Notes: a model not told the origin generated them from the letters alone. Shown: positions 1 through 6,511, counted from the stretch's first letter. The stretch: DNA of 7,935 nucleotides from Acidobacteriota bacterium (GCA_021841795.1 JAKCDN010000135.1:1-7935), one strand, 5' to 3'. Translations and numbers: made by a program.

Positions 1-1
1 C

Positions 2-325
2 CGTGCGCGCACGCTGGCGGTGCGAGGCATGGCAAAGCTCTTCGAGGCGGTTGACACAATCGTTACCCCTTCGACCGACGCGCAGTTGATTGCAACCAAT
101 CTGACGGGAAACCCGGCGGTGATTGTACCGAACGGACTGCGCGGCGCCGATGCGCCCGCGCCGCCGGTGATCGACGACGGCAATCACGACGATATTGGCG
201 GGCCGGGTACGCCGGTTTCGCTGACCTTTCTCGGCGGGCTTTATGGAGAGGCGAAGGTGGCCGCACTGGCGCGGGCGTACCAGAAAGCGACGGGATTCGA
301 GAAGCTCCATCCGCAACTGGGTTGA
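2..325 (+). CDS. Amidase (amidase-signature family), C-terminal fragment
   Basis: This is the 3' end of a gene that begins before the window: the frame is open from base 2 and ends at TGA 323-325, giving 107 residues. The segment VDTIVTPSTDAQLIATNLTG, followed by NPAVIVPNG, is typical of the C-terminal part of amidase-signature hydrolases, where a Thr-Asn-Leu-Thr-Gly-x-Pro motif lies late in the fold. The ending LTFLGGLYGEAKVAALARAY followed by ATGFEKLHPQL also matches that family. Such enzymes hydrolyse carboxylic amides with a Ser-cisSer-Lys triad, but that triad lies upstream of the window, so activity and substrate cannot be judged. A Pro/Asp/Gly-rich stretch around residues 45-65 looks like a loop insertion. 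An internal GTG at base 20 and ATG at base 29 are not real starts, because homology continues to the window edge. The next gene follows 95 bases later on the same strand. Confidence 0.82.
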   Translation, partial: RARTLAVRGMAKLFEAVDTIVTPSTDAQLIATNLTGNPAVIVPNGLRGADAPAPPVIDDGNHDDIGGPGTPVSLTFLGGLYGEAKVAALARAYQKATGFEKLHPQLG

Positions 326-408
326 GGCGGCGAGTGCAGAGCGCACGATCGCGTCGCGGCAGTCCTGCGCAGGATCGATGCACGTGTGTTTGCATGCTGC
401 CAGACGTG

Positions 409-414
409 TAGCAT
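409..414 (+). promoter_or_regulatory. Possible -10 element for a leaderless ABC ATPase mRNA
   Basis: TAGCAT resembles the -10 consensus at four of six positions and ends 6 bases before the ATG at 421. Transcription would therefore start at or next to the start codon. No purine-rich SD sequence lies in the 20 bases before that ATG. The matching -35 is poor (a T-rich stretch near 387-392, 16 bases upstream), so this is only a candidate. Confidence 0.22.
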
Positions 415-420
415 CGAAAC

Positions 421-1284
421 ATGCCGTTGGTTGAGGTCGATTCGGTTTCGAAGATCTACGCGCGCCGCGCGGGTCTGCGCACTTCAGAGCAAGCCGTAGT
501 CGATCATGTTTCGCTCACGATTGGAGCAGGCGAGACGCTGGGGCTGGTCGGGGAGTCGGGTTCGGGCAAGACAACGGTAGCACGCATGATTCTTGGCCTG
601 ACAAGGCCCAGCACGGGAAGCGTACGCGTCGCGGGCGTGGAAGTGACGCAGGCCTCCAGTACGGAGATGCGGCGATTGCGCCGTCAGATGCAGCCGGTGT
701 TTCAAGATCCCTATGCCGCGCTGAATCCGCGGATGAACATACTCCAGATTGTGAGCGAGCCGCTGGTGATACACGGATCGCACCCTGAGCCCGATCGGGA
801 CCACGATCCGACGGCAAAGACACAGGGGCTGCAGGGGTGGGGCGCCCGCTTCAAGACACGGCGCGCCGCGCTACGCATGAAAGCTGCGGAACTGCTACGC
901 GAGGTCGGTCTGGATGAGTCGGCTCTTGGGCGCTATCCACATGAGTTTTCCGGCGGGCAGCGGCAGAGAATCAACATTGCGCGCGCGCTGGCGCTCAGAC
1001 CGCGGCTGCTGGTGCTGGACGAGCCGGTTTCGGCGCTGGATGTAAGCGTAGGCGCGCAGATTGTGAACCTTCTGCGCGATTTGCAGCGCGAGCACGGGCT
1101 TACTTATCTATTTATCTCCCATTCCATGCCGCTGGTGCGCTACCTGAGCACGCGAATCGCGGTAATGGAGAAGGGCCGTCTGGTGGAGACGGGAGAAACC
1201 GAGGAACTTTGCGCGCGACCGCGCGAGGCCTACACGCAACAGTTGATTGCAGCTACGCCGGAGCTGGGCTCCGGCGTGGCCTGA
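421..1284 (+). CDS. ABC transporter ATP-binding protein, OppF/DppF-like
   Basis: A 287-residue cytoplasmic ATPase of the kind that powers oligopeptide/dipeptide and related solute importers. All nucleotide-binding motifs are intact: Walker A GESGSGKTT (44-52), Q-loop at Q95 in VFQDPYAALNPR, signature FSGGQRQR (176-183), Walker B LLVLDEP (196-202), D-loop SALD (204-207) and switch histidine H234 in FISHS. The QDPYAALNPR and YTQQLIAATP motifs point to the peptide-importer subfamily, although the usual His-Pro-Tyr near the C-terminus reads Glu-Ala-Tyr. Residues about 120-150 form a charged insertion between the Q-loop and the signature, longer than I expect for OppF. The tail ends soon after the YTQQL motif, so the C-terminal extension of longer OppF proteins is short. 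ATG 421 is the earliest possible start because an in-frame TAG lies at 409-411. No permease or binding-protein gene is in the window, so the substrate is unknown. The amidase end upstream could share its transcript. Confidence 0.9.
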   Translation: MPLVEVDSVSKIYARRAGLRTSEQAVVDHVSLTIGAGETLGLVGESGSGKTTVARMILGLTRPSTGSVRVAGVEVTQASSTEMRRLRRQMQPVFQDPYAALNPRMNILQIVSEPLVIHGSHPEPDRDHDPTAKTQGLQGWGARFKTRRAALRMKAAELLREVGLDESALGRYPHEFSGGQRQRINIARALALRPRLLVLDEPVSALDVSVGAQIVNLLRDLQREHGLTYLFISHSMPLVRYLSTRIAVMEKGRLVETGETEELCARPREAYTQQLIAATPELGSGVA

Positions 1285-1289
1285 AGAAG

Positions 1290-2048
1290 TCAGTTCGCCT
1301 TTGGCTGCGCGATGGCCGGAGCAGTCGTCGCCGGCTGCGCGGATGTCCCAGGATGCTGCGGCGTGGCCGCATGGGGAGCGGGAGCCGGCAACTGCTGCGG
1401 CGTGGGCATGGCGGTGATATCGACAAGCTCGACATCGAAGATGAGGTCGGACTTGGAGGGAATGCCGGGAAAATCGGGCGCACCAGGAAAGCGCGAGGGC
1501 CGCGCAGGAAGATCGCGGCTGCCATAGGCCAACTGCCATGGGATGAAGATGCGGCGTTTGCCGCCGACTCTCATTCCGGCAAGGCCGAAATCGAAGCCAG
1601 GAATGACCGCGCCGATGCCCTGGGGAAACGCCATGGGCTGCGGATCGCCGAACCTGGGTTTGCCGTCGGGGCCGAGTACCGGCTTGCCGTCTTTGCCGAT
1701 GACCGGCGGCCGTCGATCCACCGACGAGTCGAACTTGACGCCATCGGCAGCGCGCCAACCGGTGTAGTTGAGATGCCAGAGCTTGCCGGGCTCACCCACA
1801 GCGCCCGTCCCGACCTTGATGTCCTCATAGCGCACGGCGATGGGAGCAACTTTGACAGGGCCGTGCACGACTCGTGGAATGCCAGGCGGCAGCCTGACCC
1901 AAGGCTCGGCTGAAACGGTGGACGTGGATTGGGCGGCTTTGGGCGCGGCGCCGGGAGCCGCTGACCTGGCGGTCGATGGCTTGGAAGCGCCTTGCGCCAT
2001 GGCAGCCGCCGCTGTGAGGGCAAGAAGCAGAAGAGCGAGACGACTCAT
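1290..2048 (-). CDS. Secreted FKBP-type peptidyl-prolyl cis-trans isomerase
   Basis: A 252-residue proline isomerase predicted to be exported. From ATG at 2048 the protein opens with a signal peptide (MSRLALLLLALTAAAAMA, likely cut after A18). A Pro/Ala/Ser-rich linker follows (about 20-60), then an FKBP domain (about 70-212) and a Pro/Ala/Gln-rich tail (213-252). Recognisable FKBP pocket positions are Y95, F106-D107, V148-I149 in VIPGF, Y175 in LAYGS, and F204 in IFDVELVDI. The usual pocket tryptophan appears to be F152, which is common in bacterial members. An insertion at about 111-138 contains two tandem GKDGKP/GPDGKP units. Upstream in-frame codons to 2105 are open, but starting at 2048 puts the hydrophobic segment at the N-terminus. 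The SD is weak (GGAG 12 bases upstream). The gene lies 69 bases after the peptidase stop on the same strand and may be co-transcribed. Its stop is 5 bases from the convergent ATPase stop. Expected role: folding of periplasmic or outer-membrane proteins. Confidence 0.88.
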   Translation of the reverse strand: MSRLALLLLALTAAAAMAQGASKPSTARSAAPGAAPKAAQSTSTVSAEPWVRLPPGIPRVVHGPVKVAPIAVRYEDIKVGTGAVGEPGKLWHLNYTGWRAADGVKFDSSVDRRPPVIGKDGKPVLGPDGKPRFGDPQPMAFPQGIGAVIPGFDFGLAGMRVGGKRRIFIPWQLAYGSRDLPARPSRFPGAPDFPGIPSKSDLIFDVELVDITAMPTPQQLPAPAPHAATPQHPGTSAQPATTAPAIAQPKAN

Positions 2049-2117
2049 ATCGAATCCATACTCCGACGGGGTTTCATTGGGGAGTGTATCAGGCGGAGCG
2101 GACACGATCCGAGCGCT

Positions 2118-3287
2118 TCAGCCAATCAGCATCCCCGCCAGCAGCGCGGTGCGGGGCGCAAGATGCTCGATCAGGATGGATTCGTGCCGCGCGTGCGCGC
2201 CCTCGCCCACCGCGCCCATGCCGTCAAGGGTGGGAATGCCGAGAGCGGCGGTGAAGTTGCCGTCCGATCCGCCGCCGCTCAAGGCCTCGTCGAGCGCAAA
2301 GCCAAGCTCGCCGGCGAGACATTGCGCCTTTCGGAAAAGCCGCTCACCGCGCCGGCTGCGCTCCATGGGCGGTCGATTGATGCCGCCCGTGACGGTAAGC
2401 GTGCAGCGGCGATCACGCGGCCGAAGCGCCGCGAATTTGCGCGTGATCCGGGACCCGTCACTGCGGCGCGGAATGCGAACATCGATCTCCGCCCAGGCTT
2501 CGGCGGGAATCACGTTGCTCTTAGTGCCGCCGGCGGCTACGCCAACGCTCACGGTAAGACCACGCTTCAGATCGGTCCAGTTGCTTACGGTTTCAATCGT
2601 GCGCGCCAGCTCGCGAAGCGCATTTGCACCCTGCCCAAAGTCCACGCCTGCGTGAGCAGCAACACCCTTTACGTGAATGGACCAATCACCCGTGCCCTTG
2701 CGCGCAGTTTTGTAGGCGAGGCCTTGCGCAGGCTCGACTACGTAGACGGACGCGCACTCCCGCGCGAGAGCTTCCGTAATCTCCCGCGAGACGGGGCTAC
2801 CAATCTCCTCGTCAGTGTTCAGCAGCAGGACGATTTCGCGGCGTAACAGGTCGGCTTCAATAAGGAGCTCGAGAGCGGTTGCCGCCATGGCAACGCCGGC
2901 CTTCATGTCGAGCGCGCCAGGGCCCCAGAGACGTCCTTCGCCAACTCGGAAGGGCATCTCTGCAAGCGTGCCCACAGGCCAGACGGTATCGAGATGACCA
3001 AGAATGAGAATGGGCTTTGCCTGCTCGCGCGCCTTCTTTGACTTTGGAAGGGATCGAACTTCGAGAATGTTGCCATGAAGCGGCTGGCGGTGAAGCTTGA
3101 TGCGACAGCCCAACTCTTTGAAGTGCGCCGCCGCAAGGGCCACGCATCGATCAACGGCCGATTTTGTGTCGGAAGGCGACTCTAGCTCAACAAGTCTGCG
3201 CGTCAAGTCGAGCAGAGATTGCTCCTTGCGCCGCGCTCCAGCCAGCAGGGCGCGCATGGGGAATGCTGATTCGGCAGCGGTTGACAT
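2118..3287 (-). CDS. M20 family zinc metallopeptidase (carboxypeptidase G2-like)
   Basis: A 389-residue co-catalytic metal hydrolase of the M20/ArgE/CPG2 group, which removes C-terminal residues such as glutamate or cleaves related amides. Expected metal and catalytic residues are present: H98 and D100 in LGHLDTVWP, bridging D127 in GALDMKAG, general base E160 and ligand E161 in NTDEEIGS, E185 in VVEPA (aligning with the CPG2 metal-ligand Glu), and H365 in EGAHARHES. The lid/dimerisation domain starts near 195 and includes VKGVAAHAG (207-214). No signal peptide or membrane segment is visible, so a cytoplasmic enzyme is likely; CPG2 itself is periplasmic. ATG 3287 is chosen because a strong SD lies 5 bases upstream. 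A GTG at 3320 is in frame but unsupported. The gene is divergent from lpxC and is followed by the FKBP gene. Exact substrate is not deducible; folate-type, aminoacyl or peptide substrates are all possible. Confidence 0.9.
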   Translation of the reverse strand: MSTAAESAFPMRALLAGARRKEQSLLDLTRRLVELESPSDTKSAVDRCVALAAAHFKELGCRIKLHRQPLHGNILEVRSLPKSKKAREQAKPILILGHLDTVWPVGTLAEMPFRVGEGRLWGPGALDMKAGVAMAATALELLIEADLLRREIVLLLNTDEEIGSPVSREITEALARECASVYVVEPAQGLAYKTARKGTGDWSIHVKGVAAHAGVDFGQGANALRELARTIETVSNWTDLKRGLTVSVGVAAGGTKSNVIPAEAWAEIDVRIPRRSDGSRITRKFAALRPRDRRCTLTVTGGINRPPMERSRRGERLFRKAQCLAGELGFALDEALSGGGSDGNFTAALGIPTLDGMGAVGEGAHARHESILIEHLAPRTALLAGMLIG

Positions 3288-3292
3288 GCTGA

Positions 3293-3301
3293 CTCCTCTC
3301 C
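3293..3301 (-). promoter_or_regulatory. Ribosome binding site of the M20 peptidase
   Basis: On the minus strand GGAGAGGAG lies 5 bases before ATG 3287. This decides that start over the in-frame GTG at 3320. Confidence 0.75.
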
Positions 3302-3338
3302 GCCGGGATGGCAAGGTCACCTGGCAGAAGACTCTCTG

Positions 3339-3362
3339 ATTCTACGACACTTAAGAAGTCAA
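3339..3362 (-). promoter_or_regulatory. Candidate promoter elements for the M20 peptidase
   Basis: The minus strand carries TTGACT (3357-3362) and TAGAAT (3339-3344), each matching the -35 or -10 consensus at five of six positions. The 12-base spacing is too short for a normal housekeeping promoter. Either one element is fortuitous or another partner is used. The position, 50-75 bases before the peptidase start, is right for a promoter. Confidence 0.28.
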
Positions 3363-3411
3363 CCCGCAGAGCCAAAAAGGGGGGTTCCGAATGAGGCGCA
3401 GATGGTCATAG

Positions 3412-3429
3412 TGTGGCAAAATTGCCACA
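3412..3429. promoter_or_regulatory. 8+2+8 palindrome, likely operator upstream of lpxC
   Basis: TGTGGCAA at 3412-3419 and TTGCCACA at 3422-3429 are exact reverse complements separated by AA. The arms abut the proposed lpxC -35 and sit in the shared region between divergent genes. No T-run follows, so a terminator is unlikely. The shape fits a binding site for a dimeric regulator that could act on lpxC, the peptidase, or both. The regulator is not identifiable from the window. Confidence 0.5.
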
Positions 3430-3456
3430 GGACAGGATTCCGCGATCGCGTCTAAT
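3429..3456 (+). promoter_or_regulatory. Probable lpxC promoter
   Basis: AGGACA (3429-3434, four of six to the -35 consensus) and TCTAAT (3451-3456, five of six to the -10 consensus) are 16 bases apart. Transcription would start near 3463, giving a 5' leader of about 35 bases that contains the lpxC SD. Confidence 0.42.
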
Positions 3457-3485
3457 CTGTACATCGGACAGCTTTTGCTGGATAC

Positions 3486-3490
3486 AGGAG
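3486..3490 (+). promoter_or_regulatory. lpxC ribosome binding site, favours a TTG start
   Basis: AGGAG ends 7 bases before TTG 3498, an ideal distance. It is 25 bases before the alternative in-frame ATG at 3516, which has no SD of its own. Confidence 0.55.
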
Positions 3491-3497
3491 TTGCTGT

Positions 3498-4436
3498 TTG
3501 GGCCAACCGGCGCACATGGAACAGACGCTTGCGGCACCGCTCGAATTCTCGGGCATAGGACTGCATTCGGGAGCTCCTGTCACCATGCGCCTGCTTCCAG
3601 CCCCGGCCGGCTCCGGCATCGTTTTTCGGCGCACCGATCTCGATAACTTTGAGATTGCGGCCACGGGACGCAACGTGGCCAAAGTCAGCTACGCCACCAG
3701 CCTCATGCGCCAGGGCGTGCTCATCTCCACAACCGAACATCTGCTCTCGGCCTTCATTGGCTCGGGACTGGACAATGCGATTGTCGAGATCGATAACCTG
3801 GAGCTGCCGATTCTCGACGGCAGCGCGCTGCCGTATGTGGAAGCCTTTCAGCGCGCGGGGATCCGCGAGCAGCGGCGCCGGCGCGAGGTGCTGCGCATTC
3901 TGCAGCCCGTCGAGGTGCGCGAGGGCGAAAAGTTTATCGGCGTCTATCCGGGCTCGGGCTACCGCATCGAGTACACCATCGACTTTCCCGCGCCCATCGG
4001 CCGGCAGAAGACCCGCGTGGATCTCGCCGCCGAGACCTATGGCACCGAGATTGCGCCGGCGCGCACCTTCGGCTACAAGTCCGACGAGAAAAAGCTGCGG
4101 GACATGGGACTGATCCGCGGCGCCGGTCCGGAAAATGCAATCGTGCTGGGCGCCAGCGGACCGGAAAACGGCCCCTTGCGCTTCCCCGATGAATACGTTC
4201 GACACAAGGTGCTCGATCTGGTTGGCGATCTCGCGCTCGCAGGCCGCCGCCTTGAAGGCCACGTGGTCGCCATGCGCGCCGGCCATGCCATGCACACGGC
4301 TCTCGTATCCCGGCTATTGAAGGACCGCGCGGCCTGGGAACTGGCACACGTACCGGTGGCGTCGGCGGCGCCGGCGAGCGAGGCCAGGTCCGAAGCCGGT
4401 TCCGGTTTGGGACACGCGGCCATGGCAGGCGCGTAA
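3498..4436 (+). CDS. lpxC: UDP-3-O-acyl-N-acetylglucosamine deacetylase LpxC
   Basis: A cytoplasmic zinc deacetylase that catalyses the committed step of lipid A synthesis, removing acetate from UDP-3-O-acyl-GlcNAc. The 312-residue product has the family landmarks: FSGIGLHSG (17-25), TTEHLLSAFIGSGLDN (78-93) with base E80 and zinc ligand H81, ELPILDGSALPYVEAF (102-117), and RHKVLDLVGDLALAG (235-249) with zinc ligands H236 and D240. Catalytic H263 sits in AGHAMH. The first domain spans about 8-130 and the second about 131-275. The last 30 or so residues are Ala/Ser/Gly-rich and probably disordered. Start choice: TTG 3498 has the well-placed SD, while ATG 3516 would give MEQTLAAP, the more usual N-terminus, so the true start may be 18 bases later. 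The presence of lpxC says the host makes lipopolysaccharide or a related lipid A. In E. coli the enzyme is controlled by proteolysis acting on its C-terminal tail; whether this tail does so is unknown. Confidence 0.96.
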   Translation: MGQPAHMEQTLAAPLEFSGIGLHSGAPVTMRLLPAPAGSGIVFRRTDLDNFEIAATGRNVAKVSYATSLMRQGVLISTTEHLLSAFIGSGLDNAIVEIDNLELPILDGSALPYVEAFQRAGIREQRRRREVLRILQPVEVREGEKFIGVYPGSGYRIEYTIDFPAPIGRQKTRVDLAAETYGTEIAPARTFGYKSDEKKLRDMGLIRGAGPENAIVLGASGPENGPLRFPDEYVRHKVLDLVGDLALAGRRLEGHVVAMRAGHAMHTALVSRLLKDRAAWELAHVPVASAAPASEARSEAGSGLGHAAMAGA

Positions 4437-4487
4437 GATCTCACGCACGCCGGTAACGGCCTCAGAATCTAGCTTGGCGTGGCGGAA

Positions 4488-4501
4488 GATGGTTGCCCAT
4501 C
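4488..4501 (-). other. Small GATGG-GCAA-CCATC hairpin after the thiolase
   Basis: Between the convergent lpxC and thiolase stops (4437-4509), the minus strand can form a 5-bp stem capped by a GCAA (GNRA) tetraloop, 9 bases past the thiolase stop. No T-run follows, so it is at most a weak 3' end structure. A second short stem, GCCG-GTAA-CGGC, lies at 4449-4460. Confidence 0.2.
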
Positions 4502-4509
4502 GGCAGGCG

Positions 4510-5700
4510 TCAGCCCACGCACTCCACCGCAACTGCCGTCGCTTCGCCGCCGCCAATACAGAGTGCGGCCATGCCGCGGCGGAGACCATACTTCCTGAGC
4601 GCGGCAAGCAGCGTGACCAGAATGCGCGCGCCCGAAGCGCCGATGGGATGGCCAAGCGCGCAGGCGCCACCATGCACATTCACCTTTTCATGGGGCAGCT
4701 CAAGATCGCGCATCGCGGCCATGGCGACCACGGCGAAGGCCTCGTTAATCTCGAATAGATCCACCTCGGCGAGGGACCATCGTGCGCGCTCGGCGAGCAG
4801 GCGCAGAGCGCCGATGGGCGCGACGGGAAAGAGCGCCGGCCGATTGGCAAAACTCGCGTGCGCGACGATCGTGGCCAGCGGAGCGAGTCCGCGGCGCTCC
4901 GCTTCAGACCGTGGCAGCAGTACGAGCGCCGCGGCGCCGTCGGAGATGGCGCTCGAGTTTGCCGCTGTGACCGTACCGCCCTCGCGAAACGCCGGCTTCA
5001 GATACGAGATCTTTTCCGGCGTGGCCTTTTGCGGCAGTTCGTCGCGCGCGATCTCGCGCTCGCTTTTTCCGGCCTTTACCGTGAGCGGCGCGATCTCAGC
5101 GGCAAAGCTCCCGTCGGCCGCGGCCTTTTGCGCGCGCGTGAGCGATGCCAGAGCGTAGGCATCCTGCGCATCGCGGGTAAAGCCGTAGCTCTGCGCGCAG
5201 TCCTCGGCAAAACTTCCCATCAGGCGGCCTTTGTCAAATGCATCCTCAAGTCCATCGAGAAACATGTGATCGAGCACGCGGCCATGCCCCATCCGGTAGC
5301 CCGCGCGCGCGCGGTCCAGGAGATAGGGCGCATTCGTCATGCTCTCCATGCCGCCGGCTACGGCAATGCGGGCACTGCCAGCAAGCAGCTGATCGTGCGC
5401 GAGCATCACGGCCTTCATGCCGGAGCCGCACATTTTATTCACCGTGGTAGCGCCGGCAGAGAGCGGAAATCCGGCGCCGAAAGCAGCCTGGCGGGCAGGC
5501 GCCTGTCCCTGCCCCGCAGGCAGCACGCAGCCCAGGAGAACCTCGTCAACGGCATCGGCGGGAAGCTGCGAACGCTGCAGCGCAGCGCGCAGCGCGGCGG
5601 CGCCCAGCTCCGGCGCGGCAAGCGACTGAAGTTCGCCCTGGAACGCGCCAATGGCCGTGCGCGCGGCGCCGGCAATGACGATTGAATCGGAAGCAGACAT
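4510..5700 (-). CDS. Thiolase (acetyl-CoA C-acyltransferase)
   Basis: A 396-residue thiolase, the usual family length, cleaving 3-ketoacyl-CoA with CoA to acetyl-CoA and a shortened acyl-CoA, or running in reverse to form acetoacetyl-CoA. Catalytic residues are in place: nucleophile C91 in NKMCGSGMKAV, the NEAF motif (319-322), H351 in GGACALGHPIGASGAR, and C381 in CIGGGEA. The N-terminus IVIAGAARTAIGAFQGEL is canonical. ATG 5700 is preferred because GAAGGA lies 6 bases upstream and the protein then starts where the family does. An alternative ATG at 5742 would add 14 residues and overlap the upstream stop codon. No N-terminal targeting signal is seen, so it is cytoplasmic. It lies 38 bases after the short-chain dehydrogenase stop and is probably in the same transcript. 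Motifs alone do not separate a degradative FadA-like role from an acetoacetyl-CoA or 2-methylacetoacetyl-CoA thiolase. Confidence 0.94.
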   Translation of the reverse strand: MSASDSIVIAGAARTAIGAFQGELQSLAAPELGAAALRAALQRSQLPADAVDEVLLGCVLPAGQGQAPARQAAFGAGFPLSAGATTVNKMCGSGMKAVMLAHDQLLAGSARIAVAGGMESMTNAPYLLDRARAGYRMGHGRVLDHMFLDGLEDAFDKGRLMGSFAEDCAQSYGFTRDAQDAYALASLTRAQKAAADGSFAAEIAPLTVKAGKSEREIARDELPQKATPEKISYLKPAFREGGTVTAANSSAISDGAAALVLLPRSEAERRGLAPLATIVAHASFANRPALFPVAPIGALRLLAERARWSLAEVDLFEINEAFAVVAMAAMRDLELPHEKVNVHGGACALGHPIGASGARILVTLLAALRKYGLRRGMAALCIGGGEATAVAVECVG

Positions 5701-5706
5701 GGCAGA

Positions 5707-5712
5707 TCCTTC
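5707..5712 (-). promoter_or_regulatory. Thiolase ribosome binding site
   Basis: GAAGGA on the minus strand, 6 bases before ATG 5700. It favours this start over ATG 5742, which has no SD. Confidence 0.65.
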
Positions 5713-5738
5713 AATGGCGTTGTGACGCGGACGGAGCT

Positions 5739-6506
5739 TCATCGCGGCGCCATGCGCAGCGCGCCGTCGAGACGAATGATTTCTCCGTTGAGCATCGGGT
5801 TCTCAATAATGTGACGGACGAGAGCGGCAAACTCGGCAGGTTGCCCCAGACGCTGCGGAAACGGCACGCTTTTAGCGAGCGAATCCTGCACCTCCTGCGT
5901 AAAACCCGCCATCATGGGTGTGGCAAAAATACCCGGGGCGATGGTGACCACGCGAATCCCGTGGCGCGCCAACTCACGCGCAACCGGCAGAGTAAGCGCG
6001 GCGACTCCGCCCTTCGAGGCTGCGTAAGCCGCCTGTCCGATCTGGCCATCGAACGCCGCAATCGACGCCGTGTTGACGATGACACCGCGCTCGCCATCCG
6101 CTGCCGGCGCTTCCCTGGCGATGGCCGCGGCGGCGAGGCGGATCATGTTGAAAGTGCCGACAAGATTGATGTTGATGGCCCGGGCGAAGCTTTCAAGCCG
6201 GTGCGGCCCGTCGCGGCCGATCACTTTTTCAGAGGGCGCGACGCCTGCGCAGTTCACCAGTCCGTGCAGATGTCCGAAGACGGAGAGCGCAAGATCGATT
6301 GCGGCCCCGGCATCGGCTTCGCTGGTAACGTCAGTGCATGCGAAGCGCACCGCGTTACCGACTTCGGCGGCAAGAGTCTCGCCTGCTCTGCCGTCAAGAT
6401 CCGCAATCACAACCGAGCCGCCTTGCGCCGCAATGAGCCGCGCCGTGGCCGCACCCAGCCCCGATGCGCCGCCTGTAACGACAAATACGTGACCTTCGAT
6501 CTGCAT
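5739..6506 (-). CDS. Short-chain 3-hydroxyacyl-CoA dehydrogenase (HSD10-like SDR)
   Basis: A 255-residue classical short-chain dehydrogenase/reductase. The Rossmann glycine motif TGGASGLG is at 11-18. D36 at the end of the second strand indicates NAD(H) preference. NCAG is at 85-88, and the catalytic tetrad is N114, S148, Y161 and K165 (YAASK). The N-terminus and the segments [39 protein letters not shown] and [16 protein letters not shown] resemble type-2 3-hydroxyacyl-CoA dehydrogenases (HSD10/ERAB group). These oxidise straight and 2-methyl-branched 3-hydroxyacyl-CoA to the 3-keto form. ATG 6506 is chosen because homology begins there and GAGG lies 5 bases upstream; 11 extra in-frame codons reach 6539 without family resemblance. 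Its product would be the substrate of the thiolase encoded next. The TGA stop overlaps an upstream ATG of the thiolase frame in an ATGA arrangement (5739-5742). A generic SDR with another substrate cannot be excluded, but the neighbours make acyl-CoA chemistry the better reading. Confidence 0.9.
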   Translation of the reverse strand: MQIEGHVFVVTGGASGLGAATARLIAAQGGSVVIADLDGRAGETLAAEVGNAVRFACTDVTSEADAGAAIDLALSVFGHLHGLVNCAGVAPSEKVIGRDGPHRLESFARAININLVGTFNMIRLAAAAIAREAPAADGERGVIVNTASIAAFDGQIGQAAYAASKGGVAALTLPVARELARHGIRVVTIAPGIFATPMMAGFTQEVQDSLAKSVPFPQRLGQPAEFAALVRHIIENPMLNGEIIRLDGALRMAPR

Positions 6507-6511
6507 GGCAA

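Noticed and set aside
1209..1913. Plus-strand frame overlapping the ATPase end and the FKBP gene
   Set aside because: It overlaps two real genes, one antisense, and is Arg/Gly-rich with no domain. It is not a fusion or a frameshifted extension, because the ATPase ends normally after its C-terminal motif.
3374..3384. A5G6 homopolymer run as a phase-variation tract
   Set aside because: Six G residues are short for slipped-strand switching, and the run is not inside a coding frame or between the proposed promoter elements.
3412..3429. Reading the palindrome as a transcription terminator
   Set aside because: There is no T-run on either side, the 2-base centre is too small for an RNA hairpin loop without losing stem pairs, and no gene ends nearby.
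3351..4295. Long open frame (314 codons) on the minus strand opposite lpxC
   Set aside because: It lies almost wholly antisense to lpxC, which has all its catalytic motifs. It shows no recognisable domain. Long antisense frames are expected in GC-rich genes.
4858..5685. Plus-strand frame of 275 codons opposite the thiolase
   Set aside because: It is antisense to a complete thiolase with intact catalytic residues. Its Arg/Ala/Gly-rich composition is typical of a shadow frame.
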